Both the position numbers and the translations under genes were made by a program. 64,000 nucleotides of DNA. Source: Perca fluviatilis (lineage: Eukaryota; Chordata; Actinopteri; Perciformes; Percidae). Location: contig NC_053127.1 of NCBI RefSeq assembly GCF_010015445.1, positions 11,133,776-11,197,775 of the forward strand. Direction: 5' to 3'. Positions 1 through 13,153 of the stretch are shown piece by piece. Positions within the stretch are counted from its first letter, which is position 1. The number at the start of each line of letters is the position of its first letter. The notes beneath the pieces are model-generated. The model was not told the origin of the DNA. It was given only the letters and a program-made list of their open reading frames with translations, and did not search any database.

Positions 1-78
1 TTTGAAATTACAGGAACACTTTCAACCCCAGCAGCTAGCTTCTGCCAAAACAAGAATATGTCTTCCTGTAATTTCAAA
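1..78. repeat. 16-bp perfect inverted repeat at the window edge
   Basis: Bases 1-16 (tttgaaattacaggaa) and 63-78 are exact reverse complements with a 46-base loop. The arm may continue to the left of the window, so it could be one end of a foldback element. Confidence 0.7.
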
Positions 79-984
79 GTATTCTTATTTAAATAGAGTG
101 TCTTCTGGCTAGCTAGCCACTGATAAGACTGCATCAAGGTATAACCTGGTTTGACAATTGGATGGTGTATGAAACCTGCTATACTGTATGTGAGAAAATA
201 TTAAATAGCCTGATGTTTTCAAAAAGACAGTGATTTATAATTAGTTATAAAAAATGATTGTGATTTTTGCAAATACTTTTAAACTCCTTTGACCAAATTA
301 TTTCTGCAAATGGATACTATTACTGATGCTTTAATCATACCGCACTGAATGGGCACCATTAAAAGTCAGGAAAAACAAGCAGGAGGCAGCTGTGGGGAAC
401 TGAAAGCTGAAGAGGTTAAATGTTTCTGGAACATAAAGCGAGGTTATCATTAAAATATACTTATCTAAATAGAATCACACAATGAGTACATAACCATTAA
501 CTGGTGACTATTTTCTTACTAATTTTATGTTTGATTGTCATCATTGCTTGTAACTACTATCCACCATTTGTGCCCACACCCTGCGCTTAATTGAGAAACT
601 ATTTGATGTCATTGTAATGTCTTTGGTTCAAATGAGCGCCAGCTTCCTCCTCCAACAGTGATTTGCTTGGTGGGATGGATGTCAGTGGGAAAATAAAACA
701 AAGCTCACTTTGACTAGGTAAATAGCCCAATAAGACAACAACATATGTCAAATGGTTTTAACCCATAGGACAAAGAACACAAGCACCTATTGTGTAAAAA
801 ATAAACGTCATTTTACCATGTAAGAGTAGCCTTCATGAAAAAACTAAAATGTAATTATCAAATACTCTGGCTATCAAAGTGTTGACATGTCAAGGTGAAG
901 GATTTAAATAAATGTTAACAAGAGAGTCTATGGGCTATTTGTATTACTACCTTCATCCTCACAGTATTGCATGGCTCAGAGCTC
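79..984. other. Non-coding AT-rich stretch
   Basis: I see no coding exon, RNA gene or clear repeat here. If the Doc2 gene runs leftwards, this is intron. Confidence 0.5.
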
Positions 985-988
985 TTAA

Positions 989-1345
989 AGGTGCAGTAGG
1001 TAAGCCTTCTAAAACTAACTTTCTGTCATATTTGCTGAAACTGACCCTATGTTCCAGTTGAACTACATGAAGCAGGTAATTTAAAAAAAATCCAGCTCCT
1101 CTGGCACCACCTACAGTGTAGTGCGATTTGCAAAAATCCACCGCTCCCTGTTCAGATGCACCAATCAGGGCCAGGGGGGGTGTCTAACTGCGTGTCAATC
1201 ACTGCTCATGCACACGGATTAATTCTCCCTTGTGGGGGGAGGGGCTTAGGAGACCGTTTTGGGCTTTAGCGGAAAGGGAGGAGGGACTGAGAAGTTGTTG
1301 ATGTTACATTTTTTTTGGCTAAGTCCTGGATCTGCCCAATCCTAC
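989..1345. mobile_element. Kolobok-like short DNA transposon, dispersed teleost repeat
   Basis: The left end follows a TTAA at 985-988 and starts AGGTGCAGTAGGTAAG. The body matches, from memory, a very common teleost repeat containing ggcaccacctacagt and a GC-rich cacacgg/gggaggggctta part. The right end (cctac before TTAA at 1346-1349) is worn. TTAA target duplications are typical of Kolobok and piggyBac elements. It has no coding capacity. Confidence 0.6.
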
Positions 1346-1349
1346 TTAA

Positions 1350-1989
1350 TTTCCACTTACAAATTAATTCCAAAGTATGTTGCTATGTGCAGAAACCCAC
1401 AGACTTCTTATGTGTATACATTATCCAAATTGCTCCACGACACTCTACTCTCACACTCTTACTGTTTTTTCAGTCCATAAGAACTATATTAAAACACTGG
1501 AAATTGCAATTGCACAGACATCTTTTCTCTAAGCATTAATGTCTGAATTCTTTAATGGAAGAAGGAAGTAAACCATGCAGTGCATTACTGTGGTGCTTTT
1601 GTTATTTTAGTGGGCAGTAATGAGGATTAGAAAGGTACGGTGAATTACTCATTACTTCTTTTTGCATCGTATACGAAGCATTAAAAAAACACAAAGTGCC
1701 TGAAAATTATATAGAATTTTGCTTTCTAATAATAGAGCAGAAAGAAAATTGAGAAAGTGAAAATACAGAGGTGATGATTGACAGCCTAATTAAAGGGCTA
1801 TAATGCAGGCAGCATTTTGTCTGTTGTGCTGGGTGGGTGGCGTAACGAAGGGGGGGGGGGGAAGTGCCTTAGACACATTAAAATGTATAAGATGTAGAAA
1901 GGTTTCTCGCTGCTGGATCAAGCTGAAGAACTGGACCTATTCATGCTTTCAGCATGACATCGTCAAAATAAAAGAAGTTTCCGAATCTC
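1350..1989. other. Non-coding stretch with a G homopolymer
   Basis: AT-rich sequence with an 11-12 base G run near 1850. Nothing else is recognised. Confidence 0.5.
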
Positions 1990-2321
1990 GTCATCTCACA
2001 GTTTGACTTTTTTTTTTGGCGTCTTTGTGCAAATTGCACTTCTTCTTCTTCACCCTCAGTTGTTTGTTTTCTCCCGGTTTTGTGCCAGCCGCATTATAGT
2101 AACGTCATCAACCAACCACTCGCTGTGAATTCTCCAGACAATAACCGGCTGGGCTCGATCGGACAATAAACAGACTTTGTCCTGGGAGCTGAACGTTTAG
2201 AGTCGTTTAGAGCAGCGGCCCAGGAGAGAGCCCGCGAGGCTGACAGCGGATAGTAGTGCTGCTTCTTTTTTCCCCCCAATCAAATATTTATTTGAATTTA
2301 AAATATTCGTTGACAGCCCTA
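1990..2321. mobile_element. Truncated hAT-like element, one terminus only
   Basis: The sequence ends at 2321 in ttgacagccctA, a typical hAT-type terminus (reverse complement tagggctgtcaa), preceded by an AT-rich palindromic subterminal zone (caaatatttatttgaattt). The other terminus was not found, so the left boundary is approximate. Confidence 0.5.
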
Positions 2322-5198
<2,877 letters not shown>

Positions 5199-5412
5199 TC
5201 ACTGGGGAGAGAAGATATCCAAACTTGTCTGCCTGCTTTCATTGCTTGATAGAAAAGTCCTGATGAGATATCTCATGGCATTCTTGGCAGTCCCATGTGA
5301 TAATAGCCATCACAATCAGCATAGAAATCACAGAAGCAATGGACATTTTTGGTGAATGGAGTTTTGTGTTTCATCAACGTTTTCTCTGTTTGAATTTCTG
5401 GTGTATGTGGTG

Positions 5413-5493
5413 GGAATTTCTGTTAAATAAAGGCTCGCAAATGAGAACAAAAGACACTGTTTTGTTTTTGAGCCTTTATTTAACAGAAATTCC
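5413..5493. repeat. Perfect 24-bp inverted repeat (hairpin, 33-nt loop)
   Basis: Arms at 5413-5436 and 5470-5493 are exact reverse complements, with a 33-base spacer. The full hairpin is 81 nt, the size of a microRNA precursor or a very small foldback element. It sits about 280 bp upstream of the Doc2 exon, inside the presumed intron. No TSD is obvious. Confidence 0.85.
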
Positions 5494-6989
5494 AAACACA
5501 GTCTACAGGCTTGATTAACAAAGTGCAAGTGTGCCTTCATAAATAACTTTGTATAATAATTGTTAAAGATCCTATTTCTCATTGATTCACTTGAATGACT
5601 TACGTAGTTTGTGTATGCTCATCTTGTCTATACACACTCACATCCTGCTCACTCTCTATAGTACTAAGAGGGAGAGCAACAAGTGAAACAAAAAGGGTAA
5701 GAAACAATGTGTTTAAAAAAAAGAAAAACACACTGTAGCATGATGCTGCCAAGTGCACTAAAAATAATAGATATATTCTTTGCGTGGGCGGCACAAGGGA
5801 AAATGTTAATATGTCAAAATGGATAAATGAATGATCATTATTCAATTGCTTCATTTTAAATGGGCTTAAGACATTTTGTCCTTAGTCCATTTTAGCCTTC
5901 AATCAAACAAATTGATTAGATAAAGTAAACACCTTTCTTTCAACTCAGAGGCTTCTACATCTTATTGAAACACTACAGTGCTGAGTAGTGAACTGAAACG
6001 GTTTATGTCATGAACTCATCCTTTGTCCTTTCAAAATGTCAAGTGACAAGGGACTCTCATTTCCTGGATTGATGAAATGTTGTCAGGATGAAACATTTCA
6101 ACAACCACAACATAAAAAAGATGCGATTCAAAAGGCCTTGTGGGATCTAAAGCATTGTGTTGTTGGCACCAAATAACACCCACTTTGTTCTTCATTCACA
6201 CTTTGATATTTACATAAGCAGTAAAAATAACATGAGTTTTATAGATTTGTAATTGTACCCATGGCTACTGTAATTCACACCTCCTTACCTCCTCTTAAGA
6301 ACTTCCAAATAGATTTGGATAAACTATAGCAGATGAGCTATGTGATGTGAAAAGATCCAGTAGTGGCTTTTGTTTTTACAGTAGTTTTTATTTTTGGTGG
6401 TCTTTTTTTTTTTTTTTAAATAACTGTTGGGCTGATTGTCTGTCTTAAAAATTTGTACAGACATTCATGGAGCCCAGAGGATGAATTCCAGCGACTTGGG
6501 TGACCCCCTGTTTTTTTAGTAGCACTACAGTTTTTGTAGTTGTAGTTTGAGTGACACATATTGACAACTGATGGTTTGCCATTCAATTTGGTGCCGATGT
6601 TCATTCAGACATTCTTGATGCAGTTTACTATTGTGACTTGCATTTCATTGCGGGAGATACAAGTCATACTCATCACTGTGCACTACTATACATGACTCTC
6701 ACTAGCATTAAGAAAGAACTAAACATTAACATGTTCTGAAGCTGCCTCAGTATCTCACATCTCTTCTCAAATTTAAAACCACAGTAATGCTCACCAGACC
6801 AGATACCAGGACTGTCGAACTTTTGATACCACACCATATAACAAGTCCACCAAATTAAATTACACATATGTTGTTTGTCCATGCCCTCTGGAGCAACACA
6901 TAGAATAAAAGTGCTTTCTGATAACACGCCCCTATCATTGGATGACATCATTTGCCGGGTCATCCAGAAATCTGTTTTGGTTATGGTTA
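5494..6989. other. Non-coding stretch, presumed intron
   Basis: Contains an A/T-rich zone and a T run near 6402-6417. No exon or complete element was recognised. Confidence 0.45.
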
Positions 6990-6998
6990 GGGTTTGGT

Positions 6999-7431
6999 TA
7001 GTCTATATCCTTGACGTTCCTCTTCCGGGATTGCTCCGTGGCCACCTTAAAATCCACTGGATGTCACTCATTTAGGCTGGATATCCTTTGCCTTGGGCTT
7101 CCTTTGTGTTGGCATTTTAAACTCCGGTCAATTTATGAGTACTATGGTTAACTGCTCCAAAGAACTCTGCAGGGTAAATCCAGACAGCTAGCTAGACTAT
7201 CTGTCCAATCTGAGGTTTCTGTTGCATGACTTAAACAACTTTTAAACGTACACATGTTCCACCAAAACAAGTTCCTTCCGAGCCTATTTTGCAGTGGCTC
7301 CGCTGCTTTTCACCGGGGATTAGCACCGCCCAAGACGATTGTGATTGGTTTAAAGAAATGCCAATAAACCAGAAAATGTTTTCCTCCCTCCTCCAGCTCG
7401 CTTGGGAAGAGAGTCTGGCAAAGCGAGACTA
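6999..7431. mobile_element. 433-bp non-autonomous DNA transposon, copy 1
   Basis: The element begins tagtctatatcc and ends gcgagacta, giving short TAGTCT/AGACTA termini. It is flanked by an exact 9-bp direct repeat gggtttggt (6990-6998 and 7432-7440). A second copy at 62256-62713 shares the internal landmarks gggtaaatccagacagctag, ccaccaaaacaagttccttc and gtttaaagaaatgccaataa. No coding capacity is visible. The TSD size points to a hAT-like or Mutator-like family. Confidence 0.8.
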
Positions 7432-7743
7432 GGGTTTGGTTAGGTTTAAGCAAAAGATCATGGTTTGGGTTAAAATTGGTGCTGTCAAACGATTAAAATA
7501 TTTAATCGCGATTAATCACATTAATGTTCTAGTTAACTCAGGATTAATCGCAATTAATCACACATTTTTTATCCTAAATGTCCCTTGATTTCCTTTTGTC
7601 CCATTATATTTTTTCGTTTTAATGCTAAAAAGTGGATCGGCTTGCTTTGTGCAAATGTTTTTTTATTGAAAACAACATTGGCATATATGTGTTCAATTTC
7701 ACACTAACATTCTCACTTGGAACTAATAATCTGTCACATAATG

Positions 7744-8540
7744 CAGATGATGTGGTCCTGATGGCATCCTCGGCCTGCGACCTTCAGCACTCACTGGATC
7801 GGTTCGCAGCCGAGTGTGAAGCGGTTGGGATGAGGATCAGCACCTCTAAATCGGAGGCCATGGTTCTCAGCAGGAAACCGATGGAATGCCTTCTCCAGGT
7901 AGGGAATGAGTCCTTACCCCAAGTGAAGGAGTTCAAGTACCTTGGGGTTTTGTTCGCGAGTGAGGGGACAATGGAGCGGGAGATTGGTCGGAGAATCGGC
8001 GCAGCGGGTGCGGTATTACATTCCATCTATCGCACCGTTGTGAGCTGAGCCAGAAGGCAAAGCTCTCGATCTACCGGTCAGTTTTCGTTCCTACCCTCAC
8101 CTATGGTCATGAAGGCTGGGTCATGACCGAAGAAAGGAGATCCAGGGTGCAAGCGGCCGAAATGGGTTTCCTCAGGAGGGTGGCTGGCGTCTCCCTTAGA
8201 GATAGGGTGAGAAGCTCAGTCATCCGTGAGGAGCTCGAGTAGAGCCACTGCTCCTGCGTCCGAAAGGAGCCAGTTGAGGTGGTTCGGGCATCTGGTGAGG
8301 ATGCCCCTGGGGCCTCCCTAGGGAGGTGTTCCAGGCACGTCCAGCTGGGAGGAGGCCTCGGGGAAGACCCAGGACTAGGTGGAGGGATTATATCTCCAAC
8401 CTGGCCTGGGAACGCCTCGGGATCCCCCAGTCGGAGCTGGTTAATGTTGCTCGGGAAAGGGAAGTTTGGGGTCCCCTGCTGGAGCTGCTCCCCCCGCGAC
8501 CCGACACCGGATAAGCGGACGAAGATGGATGGATGGATGG
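7744..8540 (+). mobile_element. Rex3 (RTE clade) non-LTR retrotransposon, 5'-truncated
   Basis: The fragment starts inside the reverse transcriptase at the ADD of the catalytic motif (ADDVVLMASS) and continues through FKYLGVLFASEG and the post-RT region RVAGVSLRDRVR, then RPRGRPRTRWRDYISNLAWE and LLPPRPDTG in shifted frames. It ends in a ggat tetranucleotide tail, typical of Rex3. Frameshifts and an in-frame stop near 8240 make it dead. A 6-bp repeat ataatg (7738-7743 and 8541-8546) is a plausible TSD. Severe 5' truncation is normal for this family. Confidence 0.88.
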
Positions 8541-8882
8541 ATAATGTAACACTGTTACCTCCATTTTCCACTGCAGATAGTACTGCCTCATGCCTGAGGC
8601 GAGCGTTGCTGGTCGTCATAGCGACTATGGTTTCCTCCGACTCATTTCCTGGTTCTCGTTTTCCATAACCAACATAAAATCAAGGAGAGGGTTAACTTTT
8701 CCTGCTACAGGTTTCCCACCGTGGTCAGAAAGAACAGGGGAGACTCTTTGGTTCTCTCACTATGACTCTAGAGTCACTACTCGCTCCGAAGCTAATCGCC
8801 GTGACGAGCCTACTAGCTACGCGGCTCGCAAGCCCAAACAAGTGTGTGCGGCCGCAGCGTGTGTCTGTTTTGTTTCCGGTCT

Positions 8883-9098
8883 GTGAAATTACGAATCCCA
8901 CTATGGCCACGCCAAGACCTGCCCTTCAATCACTACTATTGGCCAGGCGTCCAAGGTAACGTAACCCCATTTGTTCAGGTCCTATCCCCTGACAAATCCG
9001 CTATCCTAACCACTCGAGGTGAAATGCCTAACTCCAACCAATCGAGCTGCTTTGTAGGGCGGGTCTTGGCGTGGCCATAGTGAGATTCGTAATTTTGC
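8883..9098. mobile_element. 216-bp inverted-repeat element (MITE) with 9-bp TSD
   Basis: Terminal inverted repeats of 43 bp (8883-8925 and 9056-9098; about four mismatches, sharing attacgaat and cactatggccacgccaagac) enclose about 130 bp. An exact 9-bp direct repeat ttccggtct flanks it at 8874-8882 and 9099-9107. Nine-base TSDs are characteristic of Mutator-like elements. There is no ORF. It inserted into the hAT element at 7477-9232. Confidence 0.85.
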
Positions 9099-9240
9099 TT
9101 CCGGTCTAGCTAGGTCCGAAAGAACGTTAATCCTTCTTTAACTGTCTATGCGTTAATCGCGATAAAAAAAATGTCGCCGTTAAAATGGGTTTGCGTTAAC
9201 GCCGTTAATAATGCGTTAAACTGACAGCCCTAGTTAAAAT

Positions 9241-10650
9241 AACTACATCGTTAAGGTTAATGGAGCTTCATTGTCATGGTTTGAATAATGTGGTTAAGGT
9301 TGGGTAACAATTGTGGTCATGCTTAAAAGAATACAATATTGACTTTAGGTTGTTAAAGTCTGAGGTTTTGTCGACCCATCCATCCACCCCAATCTTCTCC
9401 CTACACGGACACGCTCTATAACATCTCTATCCTGACTTCCTCCTTTGCTACCGCCATAATTAACACGACCACTAAAGGGCTTTGTCACTTGAAGGTAAAC
9501 ATATCTTGTTTTGGGGCGTTTGCTGAAATGACCGATGCTGCCGTTCTTCTTGGGAGGGCAGTCTCCCATACATATAACCATATAATTGTTTGGAAATATT
9601 GACATCTTCACTGGATAAAACTATGAGCGTGAAGAAAGCTTAGTGGTGTTACAAGCGGGGCCTGCACCAGTGGGAGCCGCAGCAGAGAAGAGGTTAGCAA
9701 AGGCCCAGACAGGAAAGGTCAAGGCTTTGGTGTCTCGCTCGAGGAAAGGTTGACAGCTGTGAGGAATGAATTGATTTTGAAAAGGAGCTTTGGTCTCTGA
9801 GTTACAGTTTTCCTTCTTTATTTTTAAAAATCCTTTTATTGAGATTTTTAGCAATTTAAAAACACAGGGGCAGGGCTGGTCCAATATATTCCAGATTGTT
9901 ATAAAAAATACACCAAGATCGAACTTAAGATGTAGCTATTTCCATGAAGTCAGGAGTTATTTTTCATGTCGAGGGGAGAGTCAGAATGCATGTCATGCCA
10001 TGCCATTTGGGTGTTATGAAAGTATATCAAAAAGGTCTTATTGAATTGGTAAAAACTCCAGCAACACTCAAAGTATATAGAACAACTTTATTGTAAGGCC
10101 GATGCGTTACGGCTTGTGGCCTTCATCAGGATCATGTCTTATAGAATTTCTGAGAAGTTCATGGTAGGACATTATGTCTCAGAGCCACTGACTAAGTGTG
10201 GGTGGGGAAGCATCCTTCCATTTGGGCAAAACTGCATGTCTGGCCATGAGTGAGGCAAAGGCAACCACATAGCGCTCTGCAGATGTCAGGTTAAGATTGT
10301 CTCCTCCGGATCTAGATTCTACATTAATATGTTGAATAGGGTATGAAAGATGTCTCTCCAGGTTTGTTGTTAGTGAAGGCACAGCCAGTACAGTACATGT
10401 GGATAATTGTGTGTTCAAACAAATTATTCAAGTGCACACCGTAGGTAATGTTCCCTTTTTATTATTATGAAGAAAAGTGTTTGAAAATGAATAGAGAACC
10501 TTTCTTTTAATGTAACAGTTTTATGGCAGCACATGAAATTAGTTAATGTGGTACATTATTAGAGTTGACTAAAGAGAGCTGAGCCGATGATTTACAGGTC
10601 GATTTAACCACCAGGCCACACTGGGGCCTAAAACTAGGATGTCCATCAAC
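9241..10650. other. Non-coding stretch with degenerate dispersed repeats
   Basis: 9241-9610 contains gttaaggtt-rich sequence and a catccatccacccc motif of dispersed-repeat type. Around 10078-10138 the run aacaactttattg through gatgcgttacggc and ccttcatcagg looks like a common teleost repeat. No exons were recognised. Confidence 0.4.
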
Positions 10651-10921
10651 ATAAGTACTAGGGGTGTGACGAGACACTTACTCCACGAGACGAGACACAT
10701 CACGAGATTGGGTTCACGAGAACGAGACGAGACGAGATTTAAAAAAAAAAATTTAAAGAAATCCTCAATGATGAAATATATGAATGGAAAATAGTTTTTT
10801 TATTCAACTGAAAAATCACAAAATGCAAAACAATTTAGGTGCATTTTGAAATCAACTATTAATGATGAATGTATTTAATTTTTTTTAAACTATTTTAATG
10901 AATTATATGCAGTAAAGGACG

Positions 10922-11092
10922 TCAAACACTGCAAAATGTTTTTTCCACCACAGAAAATGGCCTCATATCAGCTGCAATGAAAACGCCTATGTCCCTCGTT
11001 ATTGCCGTGGCTCTTGCACTTACCGGTGGCAGAGATGCAAAGGCTTTTAGAGTTGTTTGCCCTTTTAATGTTTTCGTTGCGGGTGCAGTAGT
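10922..11092 (-). pseudogene. hAT transposase segment downstream of the BED finger
   Basis: This frame reads TLKAFASLPPVSARATAITR then DIGVFIAADMRPFSVVE. It matches the conserved stretch after the BED domain in hAT transposases, where a residue block like FIAxDMRPxSVVE precedes the catalytic region. It is the continuation of the 12876-13097 fragment, separated from it only by the 11093-12818 insertion and its TSD. The RNase-H-like catalytic core is absent. Confidence 0.75.
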
Positions 11093-12818
11093 TAGGGTAA
11101 CCACCTGCTAATAAGCCCAAGGGGGGACAAGGGGTATGTTTCTGAGGGACAATGTGGGACACTGCTTGGCGCGGCGGTGCCCCAACCCCACGGGCAGTAA
11201 AATGACTTAATGTGTTTTTACACCAAATGGGCTCTTTTTCCAGTTTTAATGTGTACGGTAGGGTTGCATAATAACTGGCCTGGCAACCCAAAGGCCAAGG
11301 TTTTGCTTCCAGATTTGTTTGGTGACTTATGATGTGGGGGTCTGTGGGTCCTCCCCCAGAATTTTTTTTAGCATTAAACACTTCATTTTCTGCATTTTGG
11401 TGAATTTTTATGCACCTATTTCTACCTTTATCTTTATGTAAAGGAAAACATTAGGCTACAATCCAAATATAACAACATAATGGAAAATATTGCAGTAAGG
11501 CTGTCAGGAATTCTGTATTGCTTTCATCTATTTATTCTCCTTTAGATTGACTTTTCTAATTATATCTGAGTCAGCACACATGTAGCTTAGGCATCATTTA
11601 TTCTTCCATTTTTTGCATCTTTTGTTGGGGAAGTAACCTCCTTAAATGTGCATATGACAATTATTCACCTCAGTGATACATTATTCATTTAATTTATTAA
11701 TAAACCTCTTGATTGTAATATTTCAGATGATTGAGCAAGATTTCTGCTCATGTCCAAAACTTTGTGCACATTCAAAATATAACTCATCCCATCTGTGCTC
11801 TCTGAGATTTGAAGGAGTCGTGATATTTTGTGAAAAAAATAAAGTTATAATATAGGCTATTACGAGAATAAAGTCACTATATTTTAGAAAATAATCTATG
11901 GGCTACCTGCACCGTAGTCTGCTGTGCATTACGTGATTGCTCTGCTGATACGGTAGATCTCAGACCTCCTGACAGACACAGAGCCCCGTCTGAAACACAG
12001 AGCCCCATTTGAGACGTTGAGGAAGTGGGTGGTAGCCTACTCGCTGCTAAACATCGGAGGTGGAAACCCGAAACTTCTGGCAGAAATACACGGAGCTCAA
12101 ACGAGACACATCTGCCGCAGCATGTCCACAGCAGAGCGCATCCATAAACCTGAAGCTGCGCAGCTTTTTACAGCGAGAATGGACATTAAGCGACGTCCGG
12201 TTTCATATTTGTCAGTCAACTTTTCAAAATACATTTGGGGTTACACTCAAAACATTGGGGCTGAACCCCGGGCAAAATGTTTGATGCTGAAGGAGACGGA
12301 GCTGAGCTCCAGCAGGGTGTGTTGTGGACCTAGGAGGGGGGGAGCTTGCCCCCGGTGCGCTCCGCCCAATTTAACCTCTGCCCTCAACACCTTTCAGCAA
12401 CAAATATTCATTTTCCCAGTCTTTCTTGTACCCACACCTTCTCTTTTAATTGATGGCGGTGCCGCCTCAGAGTCAGACTCAGTCTCTTTCTCAATTTTTC
12501 GAATTGGAAAGCGCGCATCTAAAAGTTCCTTCCCAGTGTGTCTGGTATGCACGTGAGTGGCTGCGTGCGCTGTCATGACAACAACAAAAAAGTTGACAAC
12601 AACCTAGTAAGCAGTTCAACTGAGGGGTGGGTGTGGCAACAGTAGCGTGCTGAACTGTCAAGTAATGTTCGTTTGGCTGCCTTGGGCTCGAGGATATAGA
12701 GCGACCAACTTTTTTTTTGAGCAAGCATTGATTATGCGCGACACGGTCTCAATTTGCGGACGAGAAGTTAGCCAAACGCTGTCAGCACGCCGCTTACGCG
12801 GAGCGGGTGGTCACCCTA
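11093..12818. mobile_element. 1.7-kb DNA transposon nested in the hAT relic
   Basis: The element is flanked by an exact 8-bp repeat gcagtagt (11085-11092 and 12819-12826). Its termini are inverted: tagggtaaccacc at the left and ggtggtcaccctA at the right. Removing it rejoins the two halves of the hAT transposase. Internally there is a 179-codon open frame (12017-12556, plus) and a 137-codon frame on the minus strand (10968-11381, overlapping the left edge). Neither resembles a protein I know, and the element may be non-autonomous. Confidence 0.8.
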
Positions 12819-12875
12819 GCAGTAGTTAGTAGAGCTGTGGTGGTGCTGTAAGTGTTTTTGCATAGTGCTTTCGTG

Positions 12876-13097
12876 TTAGCCCGGTATACGGCATTTTTTC
12901 TTACAATGTTTACATATTGTGTTCGTCTTGTCTGTCACTCTTTCGCCGTTTATTATTTCCGCAGAAAAACCAAAATGTTGCCACACAAATGATTTAAAAG
13001 TGTCAGGGGGATCTTCAATAGTAATTCCACGCTCCATCACGCTGACATCACATCGCCTCACGAGACAACTTTTTACCTCGACGAGAAATCTCGTCAC
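12876..13097 (-). pseudogene. hAT transposase N-terminus with BED zinc finger (broken)
   Basis: The 73-codon frame contains SFVWQHFGFSAEIINGERV followed by CKHCKKK. That is the aromatic/His start and the CxxC half of a BED zinc finger, the DNA-binding domain at the N-terminus of hAT transposases. The frame ends five codons after the second Cys. A shifted frame continues with an Asn-Thr pair where the finger's distal half should be, but the expected second His pair is degenerate. The protein continues on the far side of the nested insertion. Confidence 0.7.
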
Positions 13098-13153
13098 GTT
13101 TTAATCTCGCGAGATCTCGTAAAACGAGATCTCGTCACACCCTTAATAAGTAC

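Larger units (their letters stand above)
7477..9232. mobile_element. hAT-type DNA transposon carrying two nested insertions
   Basis: The outer element is bounded by an exact 8-bp TSD, gttaaaat, at 7469-7476 and 9233-9240. Termini are tggtgctgtcaaacg on the left and ctgacagcccta on the right. The subterminal regions are rich in the palindrome ttaatcgcgattaatc. It is interrupted by a Rex3 fragment (7744-8540) and a 216-bp inverted-repeat element (8883-9098). What remains is about 740 bp and encodes no transposase I can recognise, so it was non-autonomous before the insertions. A 173-bp relative lies at 60194-60366. Confidence 0.8.
10659..13145 (-). mobile_element. hAT transposon relic (BED-finger transposase), split by a nested element
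   Basis: Termini are taggggtgtgacgag (left) and gtcacaccctta (right), with an exact 8-bp TSD ataagtac at 10651-10658 and 13146-13153. Subterminal regions repeat acgagacgagac and tctcgcgagatctcg. On the minus strand it carries the 5' part of a hAT transposase (12876-13097, then 10922-11104). The coding region is broken by a 1.7-kb element at 11093-12818, and the catalytic domain is missing. The right-hand terminus lies upstream of the transposase. Confidence 0.85.

Noticed and set aside
8107..8619. 170-codon minus-strand open frame
   Set aside because: Antisense shadow of the Rex3 coding region.
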